From NCBI RefSeq assembly GCF_000701405.1, contig NZ_JNIV01000167.1:1-5667 (forward strand): a stretch of DNA of 5,667 nt, read 5' to 3'. Source of the DNA: Deinococcus marmoris DSM 12784. GTDB lineage: Bacteria > Deinococcota > Deinococci > Deinococcales > Deinococcaceae. Shown piece by piece: positions 1 through 5,347 of the stretch. The translations under genes were made by a program, and so were the position numbers. Positions within the stretch are counted from its first letter, which is position 1. Each line of letters begins with the position of its first letter. Below the pieces are notes generated by a model. It was given only the letters and a program-made list of their open reading frames with translations. It had not been told where the DNA came from and did not search any database.

Positions 1-188
1 CCGCTCTTCTGGCGCTCACTCTTGGGAAGCCACGGTTTGTCCTGGCTGGGAGGCTGGCTAGAGGTTTTGCTGGTTTGCGCGAGCTGGGCTTCCAGATCTT
101 GAACACGGGCGAGCAAGGCAGCAAACGCGAGTTGAAGCTGTGCCAGTTCAGCTCCCAGTCGTTTGCAGTTGGCGCAGTCGTTTTGAAT
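1..188 (-). CDS. IS66-family transposase, N-terminal 62 residues (partial, ATT start)
   Basis: This is the N-terminal part of the DDE transposase that cuts and moves the IS66 element. Sixty-two codons are visible. Residues 5-8 are a CxxC (CANC), residues about 11-38 are a leucine-rich helix likely to form a coiled coil, and residues 41-53 contain SSQPPSQDKPW, the counterpart of the family's conserved Asn/Ser-Ser-x-Pro-Pro-Ser-x-Asp stretch. The catalytic domain lies outside the window. Start choice is difficult: an in-frame TAG sits at 200-198, and no ATG, GTG or TTG follows it before the conserved region. The best candidate is ATT at 188-186, a rare start codon, preceded at the right distance by TAGAGT. 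A single change from ATG to ATT, or an assembly error, would also explain this. A CTG at residue 11 is less likely because it would drop the CxxC. The copy may therefore be poorly expressed or inactive. Confidence 0.8.
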   Translation of the reverse strand, partial: MQNDCANCKRLGAELAQLQLAFAALLARVQDLEAQLAQTSKTSSQPPSQDKPWLPKSERQKS

Positions 189-194
189 GCGCCT

Positions 195-200
195 ACTCTA
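195..200 (-). promoter_or_regulatory. Candidate -10 (TAGAGT) of the IS66 transposase
   Basis: On the reverse strand, TAGAGT is followed by six bases (AGGCGC) and then the ATT at 188. This is the TANNNT hexamer at -12 to -7 seen in leaderless Deinococcus transcripts, and the same layout occurs before the CBS and transporter genes here. No convincing -35 box is seen at 16-18 bp. AGG in the gap could also act as a minimal ribosome site. Confidence 0.4.
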
Positions 201-226
201 CACTCGCCCGCTTCGCAAGTCCCCCT

Positions 227-239
227 GCTGAGTAGTTAC
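227..239 (-). repeat. IS66 terminal inverted repeat (IRL)
   Basis: On the reverse strand the end reads GTAACTACTCAGC, identical over 13 bases to forward 5335-5347. Beyond the 13 bases, roughly every second base still matches to about base 24, so the full imperfect repeat may be 22-24 bp. Both copies are preceded outside by a C, so the repeat could be one base longer. It begins with GTAA, as IS66 family ends commonly do. Confidence 0.85.
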
Positions 240-289
240 GTCCTTTTTTCTGCTGCGTCTATTCGGACAAATGCTCTAGATTCTCTGGT

Positions 290-913
290 TTACTCCAGAA
301 CGGTAATGCCCGAATCCCTCACGCGCTGCCTGACGTCTTCCGTCCCCTCGCCGCTGACTCGCATCACGAAACGGCGGTGACCGTCACGCCCGTCATAGGT
401 GGCCACGCTGATGATGTTGCTGGGCGCAATGGCGCGCGTGGCCTTTTCCAGACTGCCGGGGGTGTCGGGCATCTCCAGCGTGATCCGTGCGCCGCCCTCG
501 CGCATTCCCAGGATCTCGGTGAAGGCGCGCAGCACATCCATCGTGGTGATGATGCCGCTGAGCTTGCCGCTGTCGTCCAGCACGGGCAGGCCGCCCACAT
601 GGTGCTCCTGCATCCGCAGCGCAGCGTCTTCCATGTACTCGCCCTCGGCTGCCGTGATCACCGGGCGGGCCATCATCTCGGCCACCGTCAGCTTGCTCAG
701 CAGGTAATTCAGCTCCCACACGCTCAAAGTGGTGGCCTTGCTGGGCATGGCGTCTTTCAGGTCCTTGCGGGTGGTGATCCCGATCAGCTTGCCCTTATCC
801 ATGACGGGCAGGCGGCGGAAATTGCCGTCCTTGAGGGTCTTCAGCGCTTCCATAACGGGCGTGCTGGGGGTCACGGTCACGGGGTCACGGGTCATCCAGT
901 CGCGTACAAGCAT
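290..913 (-). CDS. CBS-CBS-ACT domain regulatory protein (AcuB-like)
   Basis: The 207-residue cytoplasmic protein has a tandem CBS pair (Bateman module) followed by an ACT domain, the layout of Bacillus AcuB. CBS1 covers about residues 1-56, with the ligand-loop sequence GITTRKDL at 45-52. CBS2 covers about 76-134, with GIITTMDVL at 120-128. The T and D residues in these loops normally contact the ribose/phosphate of an adenine nucleotide. ACT covers about 141-207 and contains DTPGSL at 150-155, typical of small-molecule-binding ACT domains. The family senses adenine nucleotides and/or amino acids; the partner it controls cannot be told from sequence. The ATG at 913 places the family start MLVRDWMT at residue 1, and a TAGACT -10 lies exactly six bases upstream, with no SD. 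The gene lies 111 bp downstream of the metal transporter in the same direction. No clear terminator separates its stop from the IS66 end 50 bp away. Confidence 0.93.
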   Translation of the reverse strand: MLVRDWMTRDPVTVTPSTPVMEALKTLKDGNFRRLPVMDKGKLIGITTRKDLKDAMPSKATTLSVWELNYLLSKLTVAEMMARPVITAAEGEYMEDAALRMQEHHVGGLPVLDDSGKLSGIITTMDVLRAFTEILGMREGGARITLEMPDTPGSLEKATRAIAPSNIISVATYDGRDGHRRFVMRVSGEGTEDVRQRVRDSGITVLE

Positions 914-919
914 ATTAAA

Positions 920-925
920 AGTCTA
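920..925 (-). promoter_or_regulatory. Candidate leaderless -10 (TAGACT) of the CBS-ACT gene
   Basis: The reverse strand reads TAGACT, six bases (TTTAAT), then ATG at 913, so the hexamer occupies -12 to -7 if transcription starts at the A of the ATG. There is no purine-rich SD before the start. A TTGCCC lies 13 bp upstream of the hexamer, too close for a standard -35, but the same TTGCC at the same distance precedes the transporter gene. Confidence 0.55.
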
Positions 926-1024
926 CTGGATTACGCTTGGGCAAACTTGCCGTTAGTTCCCGGTCCTGGCCCGCTGGCTGTAACGTCAGCGCCCGAAGGG
1001 AGGGTCGAGGTGGGAATGCCCGCG

Positions 1025-1957
<933 letters not shown>

Positions 1958-1963
1958 GTCGGG

Positions 1964-1969
1964 AGGCTA
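1964..1969 (-). promoter_or_regulatory. Candidate leaderless -10 (TAGCCT) of the CDF transporter gene
   Basis: The reverse strand reads TAGCCT, six bases (CCCGAC), then ATG at 1957. The spacing is identical to that before the CBS-ACT gene. There is no SD; the CCTCCC nearby is anti-SD-like, not SD. TTGCCA lies 13 bp upstream of the hexamer. Confidence 0.5.
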
Positions 1970-2133
1970 GCAGGGTTAGGCGTGGCAAAAGACGTGGTGG
2001 GGGGTGTGGAACTGGCCCGGAGACAGTCTGGAAGCGAGTGGATAGGGTGCCTGATCTGTCTGCGGCAGAGACGCGTGAGCCTCGGAGCGCCGATCTTAAT
2101 GAAACTTCGGTCAGATGGGATTGAAGGGCGGCA

Positions 2134-2162
2134 GTGTCAGTGTCGGAACCGCCCACTGACAC
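2134..2162. promoter_or_regulatory. Dyad 1, candidate operator upstream of the PEGA gene
   Basis: A perfect 9-bp inverted repeat: GTGTCAGTG at 2134-2142 and CACTGACAC at 2154-2162, with an 11-bp centre. There is no T-run on either side, so it is not an intrinsic terminator. Its core GTCAG-15 bp-CTGAC (2136-2160) is repeated with the same spacing in dyad 2, which points to a dimeric protein site rather than an RNA hairpin. The binding protein is unknown. Confidence 0.5.
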
Positions 2163-2170
2163 GTGCGTCA
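2145..2170 (+). promoter_or_regulatory. Possible ECF-sigma-type promoter (GGAAC - 16 bp - CGTC)
   Basis: GGAACC at 2145-2150 lies in the centre of dyad 1. CGTCA at 2166-2170 is the left arm of dyad 2, giving GGAAC-N16-CGTC. That resembles promoters of extracytoplasmic-function sigma factors, which often drive envelope genes such as the secreted protein downstream. Both boxes are short, so a chance match is quite possible. Confidence 0.25.
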
Positions 2171-2192
2171 GCCACCCATCACGCTGCTGACG
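2166..2192. promoter_or_regulatory. Dyad 2, candidate operator overlapping a -35 box
   Basis: A perfect 7-bp inverted repeat: CGTCAGC at 2166-2172 and GCTGACG at 2186-2192, with a 13-bp centre. The core GTCAG-15 bp-CTGAC (2167-2191) has the same pentamer and gap as dyad 1 and starts 31 bp after it, about three helical turns. The right arm coincides with a possible -35 (CTGACG, 2187-2192), so a bound protein could block or assist polymerase. Confidence 0.48.
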
Positions 2193-2215
2193 GTAAGCTG
2201 AAGCACTATTAACGT
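2187..2215 (+). promoter_or_regulatory. Candidate housekeeping promoter of the PEGA gene
   Basis: CTGACG (2187-2192, four of six matches to TTGACA), a 17-bp spacer, and TAACGT (2210-2215, fits TANNNT). Transcription would start near 2222, giving a leader of about 60 nt before the GTG at 2282. The boxes are individually weak; the exact 17-bp spacing and the overlap with dyad 2 favour the call. Confidence 0.4.
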
Positions 2216-2268
2216 TGCCCCCGGCCCCACTCATGGCCCGTCATGTTGCCCGGCTTAACCTGCATCTC

Positions 2269-2273
2269 GGAGG
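2269..2273 (+). promoter_or_regulatory. Shine-Dalgarno GGAGG that sets the GTG start of the PEGA gene
   Basis: GGAGG followed by eight bases and GTG at 2282 decides the start. It makes the upstream in-frame ATG at 2243 part of the leader. This is the only gene in the window with a strong SD. Confidence 0.85.
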
Positions 2274-2281
2274 TACCACCC

Positions 2282-3307
2282 GTGAAGAAACTCTTGATGA
2301 TCCCCGCAGCCCTGCTGCTGTCTACCGCCGCCGCCGCCCCCAAGATCAGTGCCCAGAGCATCATCGTGAACCCCACCACCCCTGACCTGAGCGTCAGCGT
2401 GCGTGTCGACAAGGATTCCACCGGCGCGCAGAACCCGGCCTACAAGGTCGACGACAACGCCGTGATCAGCGCCACCGTCAACCGTGACGCCTACGTCTAC
2501 CTGTTCAACGTCAACCCCGACGGCAGCGTGGACCAGATCCTGCCCAACCGCCTGAGTGGCGGCGACAGCAACCTCGTCAAGTCCGGCACCACCAAGAGCT
2601 TCCCCGCGCCCGGCGACAACTTCAAGTTCACCATTGCCGGTCCTATCGGACAGAACAAGGTGCTGGCGCTGGCCAGCCTGACCCCGCTGAAGCTGGACCA
2701 GATCAGCTCCTTCAAGACCACACAGGACCAGTTCGCCACCGTGAACGCCAAGAGCCAGGCCGGACTGGCCCAGGCCCTGAGCATCGTGGTCACGCCCATT
2801 CCCCAGAACTCCTGGGTCTCCGATACGGCCTTCTATACGGTTGCTGGCGTTACGCCGATCAGCACCGGCAGCCTGTTCGTGGGCACCAACGTGGACAATG
2901 CCACCGTGACCCTCAACGGCCAGCGGTTGGGCGGCGCGAACGTGACCTACAACAACCTGCGCCCCGGCAGCTACCCCGTCCGCATCCAGGCCCCCGGTTA
3001 CCGCGACATCTCCACCACGGTCGCCATCCGCGCCGGAACCACCACCAACGTGAACGCCGAGTTCGCCGCCGTGGTGGTCACGCCCCCCGCCCCCACCAAA
3101 CTGACCATCTCGATCCGCAGCAGCGTGAACAACGCCCGCGTGTTCGTGGACGGACAGGAAGCCGGAACCATCAGCAATGGCACCCTGAACGTGCAGGTGG
3201 ACCGGGGCAGCCACGAGATCGTGCTGATTGCCCCCGGCTACCGCACCTTCCTCAGCACCTACAACGTGACCACCAACGGTCAGATCACCATCAACCCCAC
3301 CCGCTAA
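2282..3307 (+). CDS. Secreted DUF4384 and PEGA-repeat envelope protein
   Basis: The 341-residue protein is predicted to be exported. Residues 1-18 form a signal peptide: MKK, a hydrophobic stretch [11 protein letters not shown], then an alanine-rich cleavage region AAA|AP. A DUF4384 domain follows at about 35-140 ([23 protein letters not shown], then [18 protein letters not shown]). A linker leads to two PEGA domains at about 195-261 and 273-341, each with a VxxxNG/VxVDG turn and an APGYR motif. PEGA modules are small beta domains found in surface or envelope proteins; their ligand is generally unknown. There is no lipobox or membrane anchor, so the product is probably periplasmic or cell-wall associated. 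The GTG start is chosen because of the GGAGG eight bases upstream and because the signal peptide begins there; the longer frame from 2243 would put 13 extra residues before it. Two dyads upstream suggest regulation, and a strong terminator follows. Its precise role is not known. Confidence 0.92.
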   Translation: MKKLLMIPAALLLSTAAAAPKISAQSIIVNPTTPDLSVSVRVDKDSTGAQNPAYKVDDNAVISATVNRDAYVYLFNVNPDGSVDQILPNRLSGGDSNLVKSGTTKSFPAPGDNFKFTIAGPIGQNKVLALASLTPLKLDQISSFKTTQDQFATVNAKSQAGLAQALSIVVTPIPQNSWVSDTAFYTVAGVTPISTGSLFVGTNVDNATVTLNGQRLGGANVTYNNLRPGSYPVRIQAPGYRDISTTVAIRAGTTTNVNAEFAAVVVTPPAPTKLTISIRSSVNNARVFVDGQEAGTISNGTLNVQVDRGSHEIVLIAPGYRTFLSTYNVTTNGQITINPTR

Positions 3308-3328
3308 ATTCAGCCCTGTGGTTGTGAT

Positions 3329-3354
3329 CCCCCGCCTCGTTGGCGGGGGTTTTT
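3329..3354 (+). terminator. Intrinsic terminator of the PEGA gene
   Basis: CCCCCGCC (3329-3336), loop TCGTT, GGCGGGGG (3342-3349), then five T (3350-3354). The perfect 8-bp GC stem with a T-run starts 21 bp after the stop codon. On the reverse strand the hairpin is not followed by a T-run, so it should end the plus-strand transcript but is a poor terminator for the convergent Nudix gene. Confidence 0.93.
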
Positions 3355-3409
3355 CTATGCCGGGAGGATCAGGCAGGTACGCAGAGGCAGGGTCTTTGCT
3401 GGGCGTCGC

Positions 3410-4051
3410 CTACAGCGGGCCGTCGGTCAGCAGATCGTGCAGCACCCGCGCGGTCATGCCCCAGATATCGTGGCCCTGCCAGGGGTAGCGGTACAGGATG
3501 ACCGGCTGCCCGTCCGGCATCTGGCGGTGTTCGCGGGTGGGCGTCAGGGCGCGCAGTTCCGACAGGCTGGGCAGCAACAGTTGGGCCACCTCGCCCGACA
3601 GCTTCAGCCTGGGCTGGGCCGGAACGCGCGCCAGCACCGGGGTGACATGAAAGCCCGCCGGGGTATACACGTCGTCCATCTCACCCAGCACGGTGACGGC
3701 GGCGGGGTCCAGGCCCACCTCCTCCCACGCCTCACGCACAGCCCCGGCGATCACGCTTTCCCCGGCCTCCAGACTGCCGCCCGGAAAGGCGATCTGGCCC
3801 TGGTGGGTGGGAAGTTCCGAGGACCGCACAGTCAGCAGCACGCGCGGGTCTGCCTCGCGCGTCAGGGCCACCAGCACGGCGGCGGGGCGGTAGTCGGGCA
3901 GGTGCAGCGTCTGACGGCGGCGCGCGGCCAGCCAGCCTTGCCAGGGGTCTGGCTCCAGTTGTGGGGGATGGTCTCCGAGCAGCGAAACGTCCAGCGGATC
4001 GGTCAAGTGCGGATCGGTCAGAGGTGAATCGGGCCGGGGCGGACCGCTCAC
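3410..4051 (-). CDS. Nudix hydrolase, CoA pyrophosphatase-like (NudL/PCD1 type)
   Basis: This 213-residue cytoplasmic enzyme is predicted to hydrolyse coenzyme A (and oxidised or acyl forms) to 3',5'-ADP and phosphopantetheine derivatives. The Nudix box is complete at 92-114: G92, E98, then REAWEEVGL at 106-114 fitting G-x5-E-x7-REUxEExGU. Just before it, LLTVRS (72-77) and FPGG (89-92) match the CoA-specific LLTxxS...FPGG signature. A Deinococcus radiodurans CoA pyrophosphatase of this type has been crystallised. The start is GTG at 4051, which overlaps the mazG stop (GTGA, 4 bp), implying translational coupling; there is no strong SD. The frame stays open far upstream, but there it is only the mazG gene read in another frame. 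The first 40 residues are proline-rich and contain a short LTDP repeat; they are probably a flexible extension. A few N-terminal residues are uncertain. Confidence 0.92.
   Translation of the reverse strand: MSGPPRPDSPLTDPHLTDPLDVSLLGDHPPQLEPDPWQGWLAARRRQTLHLPDYRPAAVLVALTREADPRVLLTVRSSELPTHQGQIAFPGGSLEAGESVIAGAVREAWEEVGLDPAAVTVLGEMDDVYTPAGFHVTPVLARVPAQPRLKLSGEVAQLLLPSLSELRALTPTREHRQMPDGQPVILYRYPWQGHDIWGMTARVLHDLLTDGPL
3994..4020 (-). repeat. 15-bp tandem repeat in the Nudix N-terminal extension
   Basis: GCGGATCGGTCA occurs at 3994-4005 and again at 4009-4020, a 15-bp period equal to five codons. It encodes the repeated LTDP ([10 protein letters not shown], residues 11-20). The repeat is in frame, so copy-number change would only lengthen or shorten a predicted disordered stretch. 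Confidence 0.8.
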
Positions 4052-4680
4052 GAAGCGCCGCTCTCGTCCGGCAGGCCCTCGAGCGTCTGGGTGGTGTGGT
4101 CCCGCAGCGCCAGTTCCGCGTCCACGCCCTGTGCGCTTGCCCAGGCCACCACGGCGGCCAGCACGTCTGCAACACCCTTCGGCGAATCGGCGGCGGCCTC
4201 CAGAACCCCGGCCACCGCCTGCCGCCCACCCGAAAAGCCCGCCAGCTTCTGCGTCGCCGCCTCGCGGGCCAGTGCGCCTAATGCCGAGGGCACCCGGTCC
4301 AGCGCGCGGCGGGGTCTGCCGCCCTGTTCCGCCGCCTTGATCGCCTGCCAGTTGCTCACCACCTCGGCGCTGCCACTGACCACTGCGCTCCCAAACACAT
4401 GCGGATGCCGCCGCACCAGCTTCTGCACGATGGCCTCCTCTACGTCCACATAAGAGAAAGTGCCCTCTTCCTCGGCGATCACGCTGTGAAAGGCCACCTG
4501 AAGCAGCACGTCGCCCAGTTCCCCGGCCAGTTCCGCCGGGCTGCCGCTGTCGATGGCGTCCACAGCTTCCGCCGCCTCTTCCAGCAGGTACGGGCGCAGC
4601 GAGGCGTGGGTCTGCTCGGCGTCCCAGGGACACCCGTCCGGGGCGCGCAGGCGGCGCATGGTGGTCAGAAGGTCCTGCAT
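4048..4680 (-). CDS. mazG: MazG-type nucleoside triphosphate pyrophosphohydrolase
   Basis: The 210-residue cytoplasmic enzyme should convert NTPs/dNTPs to NMPs and pyrophosphate, removing aberrant nucleotides. The N-terminal MazG domain carries the family's CPWD (17-20) and the Mg-binding pattern EEAAE (E34, E35, E38) plus ELGD (E54, D57). HPHVFG at 92-97 is also typical. The C-terminal half (about 144-205) keeps the outline of the second MazG repeat (KLAGF, then [18 protein letters not shown]) but lacks the EExxE acidic cluster. At 210 residues against about 263 in E. coli MazG, it is a shortened, probably non-catalytic second half. The start at 4680 ([16 protein letters not shown]) is chosen by family alignment and by TACAGT seven bases upstream. 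The frame is open to 4839, but those 53 residues have no family character. It overlaps the Nudix gene by 4 bp, so the two are likely one transcript. Confidence 0.93.
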   Translation of the reverse strand: MQDLLTTMRRLRAPDGCPWDAEQTHASLRPYLLEEAAEAVDAIDSGSPAELAGELGDVLLQVAFHSVIAEEEGTFSYVDVEEAIVQKLVRRHPHVFGSAVVSGSAEVVSNWQAIKAAEQGGRPRRALDRVPSALGALAREAATQKLAGFSGGRQAVAGVLEAAADSPKGVADVLAAVVAWASAQGVDAELALRDHTTQTLEGLPDESGAS

Positions 4681-4687
4681 GCAGGCC

Positions 4688-4693
4688 ACTGTA
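4688..4693 (-). promoter_or_regulatory. Candidate leaderless -10 (TACAGT) of mazG
   Basis: The reverse strand reads TACAGT, seven bases (GGCCTGC), then ATG at 4680. This is one base more than the six-base gap of the other genes here, still within a plausible leaderless layout. No SD or clear -35 is visible. Confidence 0.4.
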
Positions 4694-4720
4694 GCGCCTG
4701 GGTTCGGGGGTCTTTGTGGG

Positions 4721-4745
4721 AGGCGTCCGCCTGGCAGCATCTGCC
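4721..4745. promoter_or_regulatory. Two abutting short palindromes between divergent promoters
   Basis: AGGCG-TC-CGCCT (4721-4732) is directly followed by GGCAG-CAT-CTGCC (4733-4745). Both are perfect but short. They sit midway between the mazG -10 (4688-4693) and the exported protein's -10 (4782-4787), where a shared operator could lie. In GC-rich DNA such dyads can arise by chance. Confidence 0.3.
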
Positions 4746-4781
4746 TCATTCCCACTTCACGGCCCATCAGACAGGGTGTGC

Positions 4782-4787
4782 TGGACT
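4782..4787 (+). promoter_or_regulatory. Candidate extended -10 (TGC TGGACT) of the exported-protein gene
   Basis: TGGACT ends six bases before the ATG at 4794, the same geometry as the TAGACT/TAGCCT boxes here. It has G instead of A at position two, compensated perhaps by a TGC just upstream (extended -10). There is no SD before the ATG. Confidence 0.35.
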
Positions 4788-4793
4788 GTGCAG

Positions 4794-5297
4794 ATGAAGC
4801 CCCTGACCCGCCTCGTGCCCGCCGTAGTCCTGACCGCACTGCTGCTGCCTGCCCAGATGTCCGCCCAGGCCCAGATTGCCCAGGCCCAGACGCCCGCCAC
4901 TGCGCTGCCCGCCGCCTGGACGGGTGCCCGGCTGGCCACGGCCACCTACGTGATCCTGGACCCGCAGATGGCGGGTCCCAACCTGCTGGGCGGTAGCGAT
5001 CAGACCAGCGTGCTGGACGCCATGCGGCGGGACTCGGGAAACGCGCTCAAGCGGCGGTATCCAGGGGCCACCATCAGCACCGATGCCACCAACGCCGGGG
5101 CCATCCGCGTGACCCCGGTGCTGAATACCCCCTCTGCACTGTTGCCGTGGCTCAAGCTGACCGCGCGCCTGGACCTGACCCTGCCCGAAGGCGACAGGGT
5201 CAGTGTGGGTCAGGAATTTACCCTCTGGGACGTCTATCAACACCGGGCCGAGGCTGCCAATTTCGTGTATGACCAGTTGGCCCAGCGCCTGCCCTGA
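4794..5297 (+). CDS. Exported protein of unknown function
   Basis: I do not recognise the family of this 167-residue protein. It has a clear signal peptide: MKPLTR, a hydrophobic core VPAVVLTALLLPA, and an AQA cleavage site near residue 26. A Gln/Ala/Pro-rich linker (27-41) follows, then a mature domain of about 125 residues. Visible features are ATYVILDP (50-57), a helical stretch with MRRDSGNALKRRYPG (77-91), AIRVTPVLNTP (103-113), a strand-like LKLTARLDLTLPEGD (120-134) and a C-terminal helix. This alternation of strands and helices resembles small periplasmic proteins of the LpoB/GNA1162 kind, but that is only an impression. No cysteine or lipobox is present, so it should be soluble in the periplasm or secreted. 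The ATG at 4794 is chosen over the in-frame GTG at 4716 because the signal peptide begins there and a -10 sits upstream. It is divergent from mazG, and an IS66 end follows 37 bp after the stop. Confidence 0.8.
   Translation: MKPLTRLVPAVVLTALLLPAQMSAQAQIAQAQTPATALPAAWTGARLATATYVILDPQMAGPNLLGGSDQTSVLDAMRRDSGNALKRRYPGATISTDATNAGAIRVTPVLNTPSALLPWLKLTARLDLTLPEGDRVSVGQEFTLWDVYQHRAEAANFVYDQLAQRLP
4863..4889 (+). repeat. 15-bp tandem repeat in the exported protein's linker
   Basis: GCCCAGGCCCAG occurs at 4863-4874 and 4878-4889, a 15-bp period in frame with the codons. It encodes AQAQ-I-AQAQ at residues 24-32, right at the predicted signal-peptide cleavage site. Confidence 0.75.
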
Positions 5298-5334
5298 GGA
5301 GGCGGCAGTTCGTGAACCCTTGCGTTGTCTGATC

Positions 5335-5347
5335 GTAACTACTCAGC
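5335..5347 (+). repeat. IS66 terminal inverted repeat (IRR)
   Basis: GTAACTACTCAGC is identical to the reverse complement of 227-239. The transposase stop codon (TGA on the reverse strand, 5345-5343) lies inside this repeat, eight bases from the element's end. The flank outside is GTCTGATC (5327-5334), unlike the flank of the left copy. Confidence 0.85.

Larger units (their letters stand above)
1..239 (-). mobile_element. IS66-family insertion sequence, partial (transposase 5' end)
   Basis: This is the right-hand end, in window coordinates, of an IS66-family element that continues beyond position 1. Two things support it: a reverse-strand reading frame from about 188 that is a recognisable IS66 transposase N-terminus, and the outer end GTAACTACTCAGC (reverse strand, 239 to 227), which recurs at 5335-5347 beside an IS66 transposase C-terminus. 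The element ends 50 bp past the stop of the CBS-ACT gene, on its downstream side, so no gene appears interrupted. The inner flank next to the end is GTCCTTTT (240-247). IS66 elements usually make 8-bp target duplications, but the partner copy lies outside the window. No small orfA/orfB-type genes are seen between the end and the transposase, which suits the single-gene (ISBst12-like) type; that subgroup call is an inference. Confidence 0.85.
1958..2281. other. Gene-free divergent regulatory region between CDF and PEGA genes
   Basis: No open frame here has coding character or similarity I recognise. The left part (about 1970-2100) shows only the transporter promoter and no repeats of note. The right part (2110-2215) is dense with GTCAG/CTGAC pentamers: forward at 2110, 2136 and 2167, inverted at 2156 and 2187. 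They build two matched dyads overlapping candidate promoters of the PEGA gene. The last 60 bases are probably the untranslated leader, ending in a good SD. A small RNA gene cannot be excluded, but nothing shows one. Confidence 0.6.

Noticed and set aside
281..301. Hairpin around the CBS-ACT stop codon (TTCTGG / CCAGAGAA on the reverse strand)
   Set aside because: It is imperfect, short, has the stop codon in its loop, and has no T-run after it.
961..1024. Terminator between the transporter and CBS-ACT genes
   Set aside because: Only short GC pairings are found (for example CGCTG/CAGCG), without a T-run.
2134..2162. Dyad 1 as a transcription terminator
   Set aside because: There is no T-run on either strand after the stem, and no gene ends nearby.
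2134..2192. Dyads as the Deinococcus radiation/desiccation response motif (DdrO site) or a Fur/DtxR box
   Set aside because: The known TTATGTCATTGACATAA palindrome and the AT-rich metal-regulator boxes have a different centre and spacing; only the short GTCA is shared.
2255..3214. Minus-strand frame (319 codons) opposite the PEGA gene
   Set aside because: It lies wholly within a gene with a signal peptide, recognisable domains, an SD and a terminator. Its product is low-complexity G/V/H.
4052..4633. N-terminal extension of the Nudix protein
   Set aside because: The extra frame is mazG read in another frame. The GTG overlapping the mazG stop gives a normal family length.
4681..4839. N-terminal extension of MazG to an upstream ATG
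   Set aside because: The 53 extra residues lack family similarity and would run across the divergent gene's promoter and start; family alignment starts at 4680.
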